Assembly (NCBI GenBank): GCA_022447545.1
Contig: JAKVBI010000024.1
Location: 1-64,000, forward strand
Length of the DNA stretch: 64,000 nucleotides
DNA from: Myxococcota bacterium
GTDB lineage: Bacteria; Myxococcota_A; UBA9160; SMWR01
Reading direction: 5' to 3'
Within the stretch, counting starts at the first letter, position 1, and each line of letters starts with the position of its first letter. The notes beneath the pieces are model-generated. The model made no database searches. It was not told where the DNA came from and saw only the letters and a list, made by a program, of their open reading frames with translations. This document shows positions 27,139 through 35,751 of the stretch, piece after piece. Position numbers and translations under genes: made by a program.

Positions 27139-27905
27139 TTGGGTTCCCGCTTTTCGAAGAAGGCCTGGACACCTTCCTGGGCATCCTGGGTCCGTGAGGT
27201 CAGCACGATGGCCTCGCGCAGGTAGCGCATGGAGGTCTCCTGCTCCATTTCACATAGGGTGTAGATCGCCTCCTTGCCCATCCGCAAAGCCGCTGGCGAA
27301 AGGCTGGTCAGGTGATTGCAAAGCGCCTCGATCTCGTCATCGAGTTGGTCATCGGCGACCACTCGTGTCACCAGTCCGAGTTCCTCCGCTTCTCTGGCGC
27401 CGATCTGCCGACCCGTGAGTACGAGATCGAGCAGAGCCTTTCGGCTTCCCAGGGCTCGGTAGATCGGGGCGGACACCATTAGAGGGAGTAGCCCAAGTCC
27501 GATTTCCGGAAGGCCAAAGCGGGCACTCTCCGATGCGATGGTGAAGTCGGCTGCGACGGCCAGTCCGCAACCGCCGGCCAACGCATAGCCTGGAACGCGA
27601 GCGATTACCGGCGGACCGGCTTTCTGCATGGCTCCGATCACCCTCGCGACGCCGTCGAAGTGTCGCCGACTCTCGTCGATGGACTCGTGGTTTTGGATCT
27701 CGCGCAGGTCCGCGCCGGCGCAGAAGGCTCGGTCTCCGGCCCCTCGCAGCAGGATCACTCGTGTAGATTCGTCCCTGGCGACCCGTGTGATCGACTGCTC
27801 GAGCTGCTCGCAGGTCAGGCGGTCAAGGGCATTTCGTTTGTCTTCCCGATCGATCACCACGGTGACTGTTCCGGAAGGGGAGCGTTCGGTCCGCACGTTG
27901 GACAT
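27123..27905 (-). CDS. enoyl-CoA hydratase/isomerase family protein
   Basis: A 260-residue crotonase-fold enzyme. It has the first oxyanion-hole segment (DRAFCAGADLREI), the second (YALAGGCGLAVAADFTIA) and FGLPEIGLGLLP, where the two Glu positions of hydratases are E in the AGGCGLAVA region (replaced by a small residue here) and E in PEIGL (present). The loss of one catalytic Glu suggests an activity other than classical hydration, such as isomerase or a methylglutaconyl-type lyase. I chose ATG 27905 (MSNVRTE); GTG/ATG further up adds nine residues. Operon with the uracil-DNA glycosylase downstream. Confidence 0.88.
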   Translation of the reverse strand: MSNVRTERSPSGTVTVVIDREDKRNALDRLTCEQLEQSITRVARDESTRVILLRGAGDRAFCAGADLREIQNHESIDESRRHFDGVARVIGAMQKAGPPVIARVPGYALAGGCGLAVAADFTIASESARFGLPEIGLGLLPLMVSAPIYRALGSRKALLDLVLTGRQIGAREAEELGLVTRVVADDQLDDEIEALCNHLTSLSPAALRMGKEAIYTLCEMEQETSMRYLREAIVLTSRTQDAQEGVQAFFEKREPKWTGT

Positions 27906-27910
27906 TTTGC

Positions 27911-29968
27911 TCAACTCCGCTGGTCGAGCCATGAGAACGCATGGGTTGCCAATGCGTGGTCCGAGAGTTCGCGGAGGCTCGTGGAGGTGCTGGTTCCGAG
28001 AGGTTTTCCCGTTCCCGCTTCGATCGTGCCATGGCGCAGCACTTCGATCTTGTCGAGGACTTCGAACTCGAACCCGGGATCGTTGGCATCGTCATGGCAG
28101 CCACCGCAAATCTGGAGGATCACGCAGGAGTCGCATTTGTCACCCAGGGACAGGATGGTTCCACGCCGAACTGCGCCTTCGGCCACGTGGTTTCCACCGG
28201 GGCCATGGCATGACTCGCAACCCACTCGAGCGAGGTCCGGCGTTTCGAGGGCGAGTGCGGAGAAATCGCCGTTATCGGGGAAACCGCCCTCTCGCCCCAT
28301 TCCGGTCGTATGGCAGGCCAGGCACTCGGCCTGGGAGTCGGCGCCTTTTTCCTTCAGGGTTGCGTGAGCTCGGGCATGGGGGTTGGCGGACCATGTGGCG
28401 AACTCCGAGGCGTGGCATCCGGCGCAACTCTCGGAGCCGACATAGGCGGCGGTCGTGGGTAGAAGTTCGCCGCCCGGACGTCCGAGCGCGGCCAGTTTCT
28501 CCGCTCGCTGATTCGGGCTCAGCTGTGTGAGGTACAGGTTTGCGGCGTGGGAGACGCGCGGAAGGAAGGTTGCGTAGTCGAAACCGAGTGAGTGCTTGGT
28601 GTCGTGGCACGTGACGCAAACAGGTTCGTAGTTGCCCGCGTCGACGAAGCCGGGTGACAGGTGTGGTCCTCCTCGGCCGTGACAGGATTCGCAGCCCACA
28701 TTCTCCAGATTCTTGGACGGGTGGGAGAGTTCGAATCCGCCGGTTTGGTCGTAGCCGACGACGTGGCAGCTCACGCACTCGCCATCGCTGTCTTTTCCGT
28801 GCCGTACCAGGGTTCCGTAGGCGGACGCATGCTGGGTGAATTGCCAAGTATCGAGTTGGGTCTCATGGCACACGCCGCAGAATTCGTTTCCGCTGTACCC
28901 CTGGGAGCGGAGAAGCATGGGGATCGGTTGCCCAGACAATTTCGCCAGTCGCATTCGCATCAGAGGCGGGTCCTCTTGGCCTCTCCATCCCTGGACCCGC
29001 GCGGTGATCTTTCCAGCGGAATCGATCAGGAATATGTCGGGCACGCCGCCGTGGACGCCGTAGGCATTCCGGATCTTCTGGTCATCATCGAATAGGACCT
29101 TGAAGAAGTCGAGATCCTGGCTCGACAACTCGGACCGGACGCTCCGACGGCGTCCGGAGATTTCCACACCCACGAGGATCGGTCTTGCATCCTCGGAGAT
29201 CGTGGGGAGCTGCTCTTTCAGGAAGCGCAGGGCTTCGTGGCAATGGGGGCAGGTGTGGAGGAAGAACATCACGATGACCGGTCGCCCCCGGTGGGCCGAG
29301 AGCGAGAAGGGAATGTCCTCGTCGAGGACGTCTGCCAGAAAGTCCGGTGCCTCGGGGCGCTGGCCACTGACGGGGTCCGACTCCCCTTCGGCAGACGGCA
29401 GTCTCAAGTTCTCCCGCAACATCCGTTCGACGTCCGCCCGACTCGGGGGCAGGCTGCCGTACCCGAATTTCATGTAACCCTCGGCGTCGACTCCCAGTAC
29501 CGCGAGAGGTGCGCGAAGGCCGAGTTGCTGGGAGATCGCGGCCGTCGAATCGTCGATCACGGTGAACTCGACCTGGTTCGTATCAACGAACTCTCGAATC
29601 TTCGCAGCGCTGGAGCCCATGGCGATTCCGATGACTCGAAAGTTGTGCTTGCCGCTAGATTCGTTCACAGACGAGAAGGCTTTTGCTGCCTCGTCGGCTC
29701 CTTTGACCTCAGGGTTGAAAAAGAACAAGAGGAGCCGCTTGCCGAGCAACGAGGAGATTGCCAATTGTTCGCCATCGATCGTCCAACCGGAGAAGGCAGG
29801 AAGCGGTCGCTCGCGTCGGGTGTGGGGCTTTGCGGCGGCAGGTTCCGCCGGTGAGACGTTGGGAGTCGAGGTTTTTTTCGGTGCGGACGAGTTCTTGGCG
29901 GGATCGTCTCCCCCGCAAGCGAAGGATAGAGCGAAGATGAGACTCGAGAGGAGGGTGGTGGCGCGCAC
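27911..29968 (-). CDS. double thioredoxin-like / octahaem cytochrome c secreted protein
   Basis: A fusion of about 685-704 residues. An N-terminal export signal ending in SFAC (possible but weak lipobox) is followed by two redoxin domains: the first (about 75-210, numbering from 30025) lacks CxxC, the second (about 228-365) has CPHC at 259-262. The C-terminal half has eight haem motifs CxxCH at 383, 417, 445, 470, 534, 568, 603 and 640. They form two similar tetrahaem sets, each with CESCHG-x-GG-x-H as third site, which suggests internal duplication. It should act in the periplasm or at the outer surface in electron transfer or thiol chemistry. GTG 29968 gives the best signal; ATG 30025 is the alternative. 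No known named family matches the whole chain. Confidence 0.82.
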   Translation of the reverse strand: MRATTLLSSLIFALSFACGGDDPAKNSSAPKKTSTPNVSPAEPAAAKPHTRRERPLPAFSGWTIDGEQLAISSLLGKRLLLFFFNPEVKGADEAAKAFSSVNESSGKHNFRVIGIAMGSSAAKIREFVDTNQVEFTVIDDSTAAISQQLGLRAPLAVLGVDAEGYMKFGYGSLPPSRADVERMLRENLRLPSAEGESDPVSGQRPEAPDFLADVLDEDIPFSLSAHRGRPVIVMFFLHTCPHCHEALRFLKEQLPTISEDARPILVGVEISGRRRSVRSELSSQDLDFFKVLFDDDQKIRNAYGVHGGVPDIFLIDSAGKITARVQGWRGQEDPPLMRMRLAKLSGQPIPMLLRSQGYSGNEFCGVCHETQLDTWQFTQHASAYGTLVRHGKDSDGECVSCHVVGYDQTGGFELSHPSKNLENVGCESCHGRGGPHLSPGFVDAGNYEPVCVTCHDTKHSLGFDYATFLPRVSHAANLYLTQLSPNQRAEKLAALGRPGGELLPTTAAYVGSESCAGCHASEFATWSANPHARAHATLKEKGADSQAECLACHTTGMGREGGFPDNGDFSALALETPDLARVGCESCHGPGGNHVAEGAVRRGTILSLGDKCDSCVILQICGGCHDDANDPGFEFEVLDKIEVLRHGTIEAGTGKPLGTSTSTSLRELSDHALATHAFSWLDQRS

Positions 29969-30049
29969 ACCTTCAGGATAAGAGAAAGCGACGCGCGGTT
30001 CACCCTCGACATCGGGGCCAATCATGCGCGTTGGGATGCAAATTGGGTG

Positions 30050-30568
30050 TCAGGAGGTCGGGTGGCTGTCCATCTGCTCGAGGCTCGTTTTTAACAATTT
30101 TTCGAAGGTCTCGTTGCCGGGCTCGAAGGTGAGTGCCGTCTTCAAGTTGCGAATCGCCGATGAGAAATCCTTCTGTTGCAGATTCTGAAGAGCGAGTGCG
30201 TGGTACTGCCTTCCCTGAGCAGACGTGCCTCTGGGGTTGGGGGCCGTTACGTCTGAAGCGTCCCGGCTCAAGGTCAGGCGAACCCCGCCACCGGAATCGA
30301 GTTGCTCGTCGTAGAGGGCTCTGCGACGTGGATCTCGCAGGACCGTGTAGGCTTCGGTGATTCGTTTGGCGATGGGTCGGATTCCAGCCTGGATCTGGCT
30401 GCTCTGGTGGCGGTTCGCGTCCGGGTGGAAGGTTCGCGAGCAGGTGTGGAAGGCCCGCTGTATTTCCCGCGTGGTGGCGTCGCGCTGAAGTTGTAATAAG
30501 CGGTAGTAGTCGATCTGGTCCACCAACCGAGCGAGAGCGAGAATTTCCGACGGAGCGATGGGTTCCAT
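30050..30568 (-). CDS. J-domain protein with C-terminal helical repeats
   Basis: A 172-residue protein. The J domain spans about 19-90 with the HPD motif at 48-50, which stimulates Hsp70 ATPase. A linker and a TPR-like helix pair (ALALQNLQQKDFSSAIRNL, TFEPGNETFEKLL) follow; there is no Gly/Phe region, zinc finger or DnaJ C-terminal domain. The start codon overlaps the TAA of the dnaK-like gene (TAATG; shared base at 30568), so the pair is coupled and very likely forms a dedicated chaperone set. The nearby acidic Hsp70 tail may be one of its contacts. Confidence 0.88.
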   Translation of the reverse strand: MEPIAPSEILALARLVDQIDYYRLLQLQRDATTREIQRAFHTCSRTFHPDANRHQSSQIQAGIRPIAKRITEAYTVLRDPRRRALYDEQLDSGGGVRLTLSRDASDVTAPNPRGTSAQGRQYHALALQNLQQKDFSSAIRNLKTALTFEPGNETFEKLLKTSLEQMDSHPTS

Positions 30569-32352
30569 TATTCCCAATCGGTTTCTGACTCGTCGTCGGG
30601 GTCGAGCTGAACCGAATGGGGCTCGATTTCTTCGAGATTTGCGCGATAGATCGGCATCTCAGCCGTCGTGTCTCCTTCGCGCAGTTCCTCGTCCGCGGGG
30701 AGAAGTTCTAGGAAGTCCGCTTCTGGAAGTGCCTGAGGAGAAGCGGGTTCTCTCTCGATGTTCTCCTCGACCGGGGGGAGAGTGGCCTGGGTGAGTCGTT
30801 CCGCATCGCCTCGCGCCACGATGGACTCGATTTCGGACTTCGTGAGGCCCGACGACAAGGTAATCCGCTTCGAAACTTCGCCATGGGTTGTGCGGTCCCG
30901 GGCCGTAACATTGACGATCCCGTCAGCGTCGATCTCGAACGTCACATCGATTTCGACCTCTCCCCGCAGCGCCTTCTCGAAACCCGCGAACTCGAACTCG
31001 CCGAGTAGTGCGTTCTCAGAGGCCTCGTGTGACTCGCCCTGAAAGATTCGGATCGCCACTGACTCCTGGTGGTCCCTGAAGGTGGTAAATGTTCGGGTCT
31101 GTTCGATGGGGACAGGCGTGTTCCGCTCGATCAACGTCTCCGCGAGCCCGCCGGCGACTCCGATTCGCAGGGACAGCGGCGTCACGTCCAGCAGTTGGCA
31201 TGAACTCTGGGGGTCCACGAGGGAATCCGCGTGAATGGCCGCTCCCATTGCGACCACTAGGTCCGGGTCGATGTCGGTCTTGGGCTCCTGCTGGAAGTAT
31301 GTGGTGACTGCTTCGCGAATCAAAGGCAGACGTGTGGGGCCTCCCACGAGCACGACACCGTCTAGATCCGAGGCCACGATTCCCGCCTGTTGCAGGGCCT
31401 CATCGCACACCTTGAAGGTGCGCTGGACGAGGTCTCCCACGAGTCTGGCGAACTCATCATGTCCGAGCCGACGCTCGATGGACAGGGGGCCGGACGGGCC
31501 TTCGGCAATGTCCAGCAGCTGGATTTCGACCTCGGGGTCTTCAGACAGTCCCTTCTTGGCATCCTCCGAGGCGACTTTCAGCATCTCGAGAGACTGGCGA
31601 TCGTGGCGGAGATCGATTCCGTGAGTCGCATGGAATTCGTCGGCGAGCAGGTCGATGAGCCGATCATCGAAATCGTCACCGCCCAGGAAAGTATCGCCCG
31701 CGGTGGAGAGCACCTCGAATACATCGTCACCGATCTCCAGGATGGAGAAGTCGAAGGTGCCGCCGCCAAGATCGTAGACGGCGACGCGCTGCTGGAGTCC
31801 TTTGCCGAATCCGTAAGCGAGGGCCGCGGCCGTTGGTTCGTTGACGATTCTGAGAACCTCGAGGCCCGCGATTCTTCCCGCATCCACGGTAGCCTGACGC
31901 TGATTGTCGTTGAAATAGGCGGGAACGGTGATCACCGCCTTGGAGACTGGCGTTCCGAGCCGGGTTTCCGCGATGGCTTTCAATTCTCGGAGCACCATGG
32001 CGGAGACTTCAGGGAGAGAGAACTCCTCGTCGCGGATACGGATTCGGATGCCGTGGTTTTCGGCCTCCTCGATCGAGTAACCGTAGAAGGCTCGGGCCTT
32101 CTTGACCTCCTCGGAGAAGAAGTAGCGGCCAATCAGGCGCTTTGCGGAGTAGACGGTGTTCGCTGGATCCCGGATGATATTCGCGCGGGCGGCGTTGCCG
32201 ACCTCAATGTCCCCATTGGCTTCGAAGGCCACGACGCTGGCTGTGATGGTCTCGCCGTAGATGTTGGTGAAGACCTCGACATTTCCCTCGGACGCGTGTG
32301 CGACGCTCGAGTTGCTCGTGCCCAGATCGATTCCGATGGCGACTTCCGCCAC
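30568..32352 (-). CDS. Hsp70 family chaperone lacking the C-terminal lid
   Basis: A 594-residue DnaK-like protein. The ATPase domain (about 1-375) has [38 protein letters not shown] and [12 protein letters not shown]; the interdomain part and beta substrate-binding domain follow (about 385-500, [19 protein letters not shown]). After [10 protein letters not shown], where DnaK continues with a helical lid of about 100 residues, this protein changes to a short acidic tail ending DDESETDWE. The lid is therefore absent or strongly reduced. It is probably a second, specialised Hsp70, not the housekeeping DnaK, as no grpE or classical dnaJ is adjacent. GTG start at 32352. Confidence 0.93.
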   Translation of the reverse strand: MAEVAIGIDLGTSNSSVAHASEGNVEVFTNIYGETITASVVAFEANGDIEVGNAARANIIRDPANTVYSAKRLIGRYFFSEEVKKARAFYGYSIEEAENHGIRIRIRDEEFSLPEVSAMVLRELKAIAETRLGTPVSKAVITVPAYFNDNQRQATVDAGRIAGLEVLRIVNEPTAAALAYGFGKGLQQRVAVYDLGGGTFDFSILEIGDDVFEVLSTAGDTFLGGDDFDDRLIDLLADEFHATHGIDLRHDRQSLEMLKVASEDAKKGLSEDPEVEIQLLDIAEGPSGPLSIERRLGHDEFARLVGDLVQRTFKVCDEALQQAGIVASDLDGVVLVGGPTRLPLIREAVTTYFQQEPKTDIDPDLVVAMGAAIHADSLVDPQSSCQLLDVTPLSLRIGVAGGLAETLIERNTPVPIEQTRTFTTFRDHQESVAIRIFQGESHEASENALLGEFEFAGFEKALRGEVEIDVTFEIDADGIVNVTARDRTTHGEVSKRITLSSGLTKSEIESIVARGDAERLTQATLPPVEENIEREPASPQALPEADFLELLPADEELREGDTTAEMPIYRANLEEIEPHSVQLDPDDESETDWE

Positions 32353-32545
32353 GACAGCCTCCCCGGGGCGAATGCGGCCCGTGCTGCGCTATCGGCAGAC
32401 ATCGGTTGGGTCTGAAACGCAACCCCCCGGGGATCTGCACCCGGGCGCATTGAAGCGCAGCCTCCATCCGAGTAAACATGGGGGCCGGGGAGTCGCCCCA
32501 GGGTCAGAGCAAGAGGGACCACGCTGGCGTGGGAGATGAGGTCAA

Positions 32546-33295
32546 ATGTCCGGGCACTCGAAATGGTCGACCATCAAGCGCAAGAAGGGCGCAGCCGACG
32601 CCAAGCGCGGGAAAGCCTTCACCAAGTTGATTCGAGAGATCGCAACGGCTGCGAGTCTGGGAGGCGGTGAGCCGGATTCCAACCCGCGTCTGCGGCTGGC
32701 CATTGAAAAGGCTCGGGCCAGCAACATGCCCAAGGACAATATTGAGCGCGCGATCAAGAAGGGCACTGGAGCCGACGAGGGCGGGAGCTACGAAGAAGCC
32801 ATCTACGAGGGCTACGGCCCCGGAGGAACGGCCATATACGTTGAGGTTCTGACCGACAACAAGAACCGAACGGTGGGTGAGGTGCGGCACGTACTGACGA
32901 AGTTCGGTGGAAACCTGGGGGCAAGTGGCTGCGTCTCCTACCTGTTCGAGAAGAAGGGTTGGATCAGCTTCGAGGAGGAGGGAATCGACGGCGATTCTCT
33001 CCTTGAGATCGCTCTCGATACCGGGGCCGAAGATGTGGTGGAGGAAGGGGGCACCGTCGATGTCGTTACTGCGCCGGGAAGCTTCGAGAGCGTCAAGCGA
33101 GCGCTCGAAGAGAAAGGCTTCCAGCCGGCGGGCGCGGACATTCGAATGGAGCCGTCGACCACGGTCACCCTGGAGGGAGCGGATGCCGAGAGGATGCTGT
33201 CCGTGGCAGATGCTCTAGAGGATCTCGACGACGTTCAGAGCGTTTACGCCAACTTCGATATCAGCGAAGAGGAAATGGCTCGGATAGCGGGCTAA
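32546..33295 (+). CDS. yebC: YebC/PmpR family transcriptional regulator or translation factor
   Basis: A 249-residue protein beginning [16 protein letters not shown] with [29 protein letters not shown], and the YEGYGPGG motif, matching the full-length YebC/TACO1 family. Family members bind DNA or act on the ribosome to relieve stalling at proline stretches. ATG at 32546. It precedes ruvC-ruvA-ruvB by 83 bp, an arrangement common in bacteria. It is divergent from the Hsp70 gene. Confidence 0.96.
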   Translation: MSGHSKWSTIKRKKGAADAKRGKAFTKLIREIATAASLGGGEPDSNPRLRLAIEKARASNMPKDNIERAIKKGTGADEGGSYEEAIYEGYGPGGTAIYVEVLTDNKNRTVGEVRHVLTKFGGNLGASGCVSYLFEKKGWISFEEEGIDGDSLLEIALDTGAEDVVEEGGTVDVVTAPGSFESVKRALEEKGFQPAGADIRMEPSTTVTLEGADAERMLSVADALEDLDDVQSVYANFDISEEEMARIAG

Positions 33296-33378
33296 GATGT
33301 CGGGGCTATAGCCTCCTGCTGCCGCTCGATCCGTCCTCCACGCGAACTCGGCAGTGCCCTTGATCCAGGGAATCCGCC

Positions 33379-33933
33379 ATGCGCGTTCTGGGTATCGACC
33401 CGGGCTCCAAGGTGACGGGATTCGGCGTCGTTCAGCGTGATCGAAGCGAGATCAGCCACGTCGCCCATGGGAATCTCGAACTGACCAGAAGCTTGACCCT
33501 CGCGGGGAAGCTCGACCAGCTTCATCGACTCGTTCTCGAGGTGATTGAACGGCACGCTCCAGATGTCGCAGTGGTCGAGGAGGTCTTCATGCCCAGTGCA
33601 ACGAGTCCCCGCTCGGCACTGGTATTGGGCCAGGCCCGCGGAGCCATCATGGCTGCAATCGGCGCAGCCGGCATCGCCGTGTTCGAATACGCTCCTGCCA
33701 CGATCAAACAGAGCGTGACGGGTAGTGGGCGCGCCAACAAGAGCCAGATGAAGTCCATGGTGCGTCGCGTGTTGGACCTCGACACGGATCCAGCCGGAGA
33801 CGCTGCGGATGCGCTGGCGGCGGCGATTTGTCACGCTCAGGCCGGGCGGCTGGCCACCCTCGAGGCGATTCAGAGACCGAGGAAACGCACGTCCCGGCGC
33901 TCGAGCCGCGTGGCGGTGAGGCGTGTTCGGTGA
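33379..33933 (+). CDS. ruvC: crossover junction endodeoxyribonuclease RuvC
   Basis: A 184-residue Holliday junction resolvase. The RNase H-like active site is visible: D7 in LGIDPGS, Glu in VVEEVF (about 67-68), and the acidic pair in GDAADALAAAICH. The C terminus has an extra basic tail of about 25 residues (RPRKRTSRRSSR...), longer than the E. coli protein. ATG at 33379. Its TGA overlaps the GTG of ruvA (33930-33933). It cleaves junctions held by RuvAB. Confidence 0.97.
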   Translation: MRVLGIDPGSKVTGFGVVQRDRSEISHVAHGNLELTRSLTLAGKLDQLHRLVLEVIERHAPDVAVVEEVFMPSATSPRSALVLGQARGAIMAAIGAAGIAVFEYAPATIKQSVTGSGRANKSQMKSMVRRVLDLDTDPAGDAADALAAAICHAQAGRLATLEAIQRPRKRTSRRSSRVAVRRVR

Positions 33934-34550
33934 TTGCTCGCCTCGAAGGCCTGTTGGTCGAGCTCGCGCCCACGCGTGTCGTTATCGACGTTGGGGGGGT
34001 TGGCTACGAGGTGGCCATTCCCCTTTCCACATTCACCGAGTTACCCGACGTGGGCAAGACGGTGGCGCTACATGTTCACACCCACGTTCGCGAGTCCTCG
34101 ATCGCGCTCTACGGGTTCATGACGCGAGCCGAGCGGGCGGCCTTCGAACTGTTGCTGAACGCCAACCGGGTGGGGCCGAAGCTCGCCCAGACCATCGTCT
34201 CCGGGATTGCCCCTGCCGAACTGCTCGCTGCGATCCGCGATTCACGCGCGTCCCTTCTTCGGGCCGTTCCTGGTATCGGTGCCAAGATGGCAGAGCGCAT
34301 GATCGTCGATCTCGGCGACCGTGTAGATGAGCTGGCGGCGGTCCTTGTCGAAAGTGGAGACGTGGTCGATCCATCGGGGGCGGGGGCTAGCGAGTCCGAG
34401 GTCTACGAACACGCACAGTCCGCATTGTTGAATCTCGGGTATCCCAAGGCCCACGCTCAGCAGGTGCTGGATGCAGCCCTGCAGGAAGTAGGTGAGGACG
34501 CCAGTCTAGAAGCAGTGGTGCGCGCGGCGTTGAAGGGGATGGCGCGTTGA
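33930..34550 (+). CDS. ruvA: Holliday junction branch migration complex subunit RuvA
   Basis: A 206-residue RuvA. Domain I (about 1-63) starts [10 protein letters not shown], with HVREDS-like [12 protein letters not shown]; domain II has two helix-hairpin-helix motifs ([17 protein letters not shown] and [16 protein letters not shown]); domain III (about 155-206) is the RuvB-contact helix bundle. GTG start at 33930, in four-base overlap with ruvC; its TGA overlaps the TTG of ruvB. The longer frame from 33828 would overlap ruvC and is rejected. Confidence 0.97.
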   Translation: MIARLEGLLVELAPTRVVIDVGGVGYEVAIPLSTFTELPDVGKTVALHVHTHVRESSIALYGFMTRAERAAFELLLNANRVGPKLAQTIVSGIAPAELLAAIRDSRASLLRAVPGIGAKMAERMIVDLGDRVDELAAVLVESGDVVDPSGAGASESEVYEHAQSALLNLGYPKAHAQQVLDAALQEVGEDASLEAVVRAALKGMAR

Positions 34551-35590
34551 ACGAGACGGAATCCCAGCGAGCGGAGTTGACTGCAGCTGAGCTGCCCGGG
34601 GAGTCTCGTATCGAACAGCAGCTTCGACCCGAGAATCTCCAGCAGATGATCGGTCAGAACCGCTTGAGGGAGAACCTTTCGGTGTTCATCCGTGCCGCAC
34701 GCGAGCGGCTCGAGCCTCTGGACCACGTGCTCTTCCACGGGCCACCCGGACTGGGAAAGACCTCCCTCGCCCACGTGGTGGCCCGGGAGATGGGCGCGCC
34801 ACTGCGCGCCACGAGCGGGCCCGCCGTCGAGCGACCAGGAGACCTGGCCGCACTGCTCTCGAATCTCGAGGCGGGCGACGTGTTGTTCATCGATGAGATC
34901 CACCGTTTGCCCGCGGCAGTCGAAGAGATCCTGTATCCCGCGATGGAGGATTTTCAACTCGACATTATGATCGGGCAGGGACCGACTGCCCGTTCGATGC
35001 GCCTCGATCTGCCGCGCTTCACGTTGGTGGGAGCGACCACGCGGGCCGGACTCCTGACATCGCCGCTTCGCGACCGCTTTGGCTGGGTGGCAAGGCTCGA
35101 GTATTACTCCGCAGCGGATCTCGAGCGGATCGTCGATCGCTCGGCGGGCTTGTTGGGAATCCATGTCGAGCAGGAAGCACGCCGGGAGTTGGCGAGTCGT
35201 TCGCGGGGCACGCCGCGTATCGCGAATCGATTGCTTCGCCGTGTGCGGGACTTCGCTCAGGTCGCCGACGGAATGGACCGGGCCATCGACCGCGAGCGGG
35301 CACGATACGCACTCGAATGCCTCGACGTCGACGACTCGGGCTTTGACCGTCTCGATCGCAGCCTGCTCCTGACCCTGCTGGAAAAATTCGACGGTGGGCC
35401 CGTGGGGCTCGACACCCTGGCGGCAGCCGTTGGGGAGGACCGTGGAACCTTGGAAGACGTCGTGGAGCCCTATTTGATCCACGAGGGGTTCCTGGCCCGT
35501 ACTCCACGCGGGAGAGTGGCGACGCGGCTGTCTCGCGAGTACTTCGGCGTGCCCTCCCGCGATGGTCGCGAGCAGCCCGAATTGCTTTAA
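34547..35590 (+). CDS. ruvB: Holliday junction branch migration DNA helicase RuvB
   Basis: A 347-residue AAA+ ATPase. Walker [10 protein letters not shown] (65-73), Walker [10 protein letters not shown] (about 112-120), sensor 1 VGATTRAG and a C-terminal winged-helix domain ([12 protein letters not shown]) are present. The start is TTG at 34547 within a TTGA overlap with the ruvA stop; no better start lies nearby. RuvB hexamers drive branch migration with RuvA. Confidence 0.97.
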   Translation: MNETESQRAELTAAELPGESRIEQQLRPENLQQMIGQNRLRENLSVFIRAARERLEPLDHVLFHGPPGLGKTSLAHVVAREMGAPLRATSGPAVERPGDLAALLSNLEAGDVLFIDEIHRLPAAVEEILYPAMEDFQLDIMIGQGPTARSMRLDLPRFTLVGATTRAGLLTSPLRDRFGWVARLEYYSAADLERIVDRSAGLLGIHVEQEARRELASRSRGTPRIANRLLRRVRDFAQVADGMDRAIDRERARYALECLDVDDSGFDRLDRSLLLTLLEKFDGGPVGLDTLAAAVGEDRGTLEDVVEPYLIHEGFLARTPRGRVATRLSREYFGVPSRDGREQPELL

Positions 35591-35622
35591 GCACCGCCGC
35601 CGGGGAATTCCCAATGCGGTGC
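35591..35622 (+). other. inverted repeat after ruvB
   Basis: GCACCGC (35591-35597) pairs with GCGGTGC (35616-35622); a GGGAATTCCC palindrome lies inside. It starts directly at the ruvB stop. There is no T-run, so terminator function is only possible. Confidence 0.35.
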
Positions 35623-35751
35623 GGCCCCTGACGTTAGAACGGGCCGAAAACCACACGATTTCCAGCTCAACGGAATCTGTGCCCTGGCCGATAGGCAGAA
35701 AAGGCGCGCGGGTCGAGTCCCAGCGCGCGATTTGGGAGTTCTGCCTTCACC

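Noticed and set aside
29190-29270. A ninth haem site at CPHCH in the redoxin protein
   Set aside because: Although it fits CxxCH, it lies at the active-site position of a thioredoxin-like domain (strand, then CPHC at the helix start), so it is more likely a dithiol.
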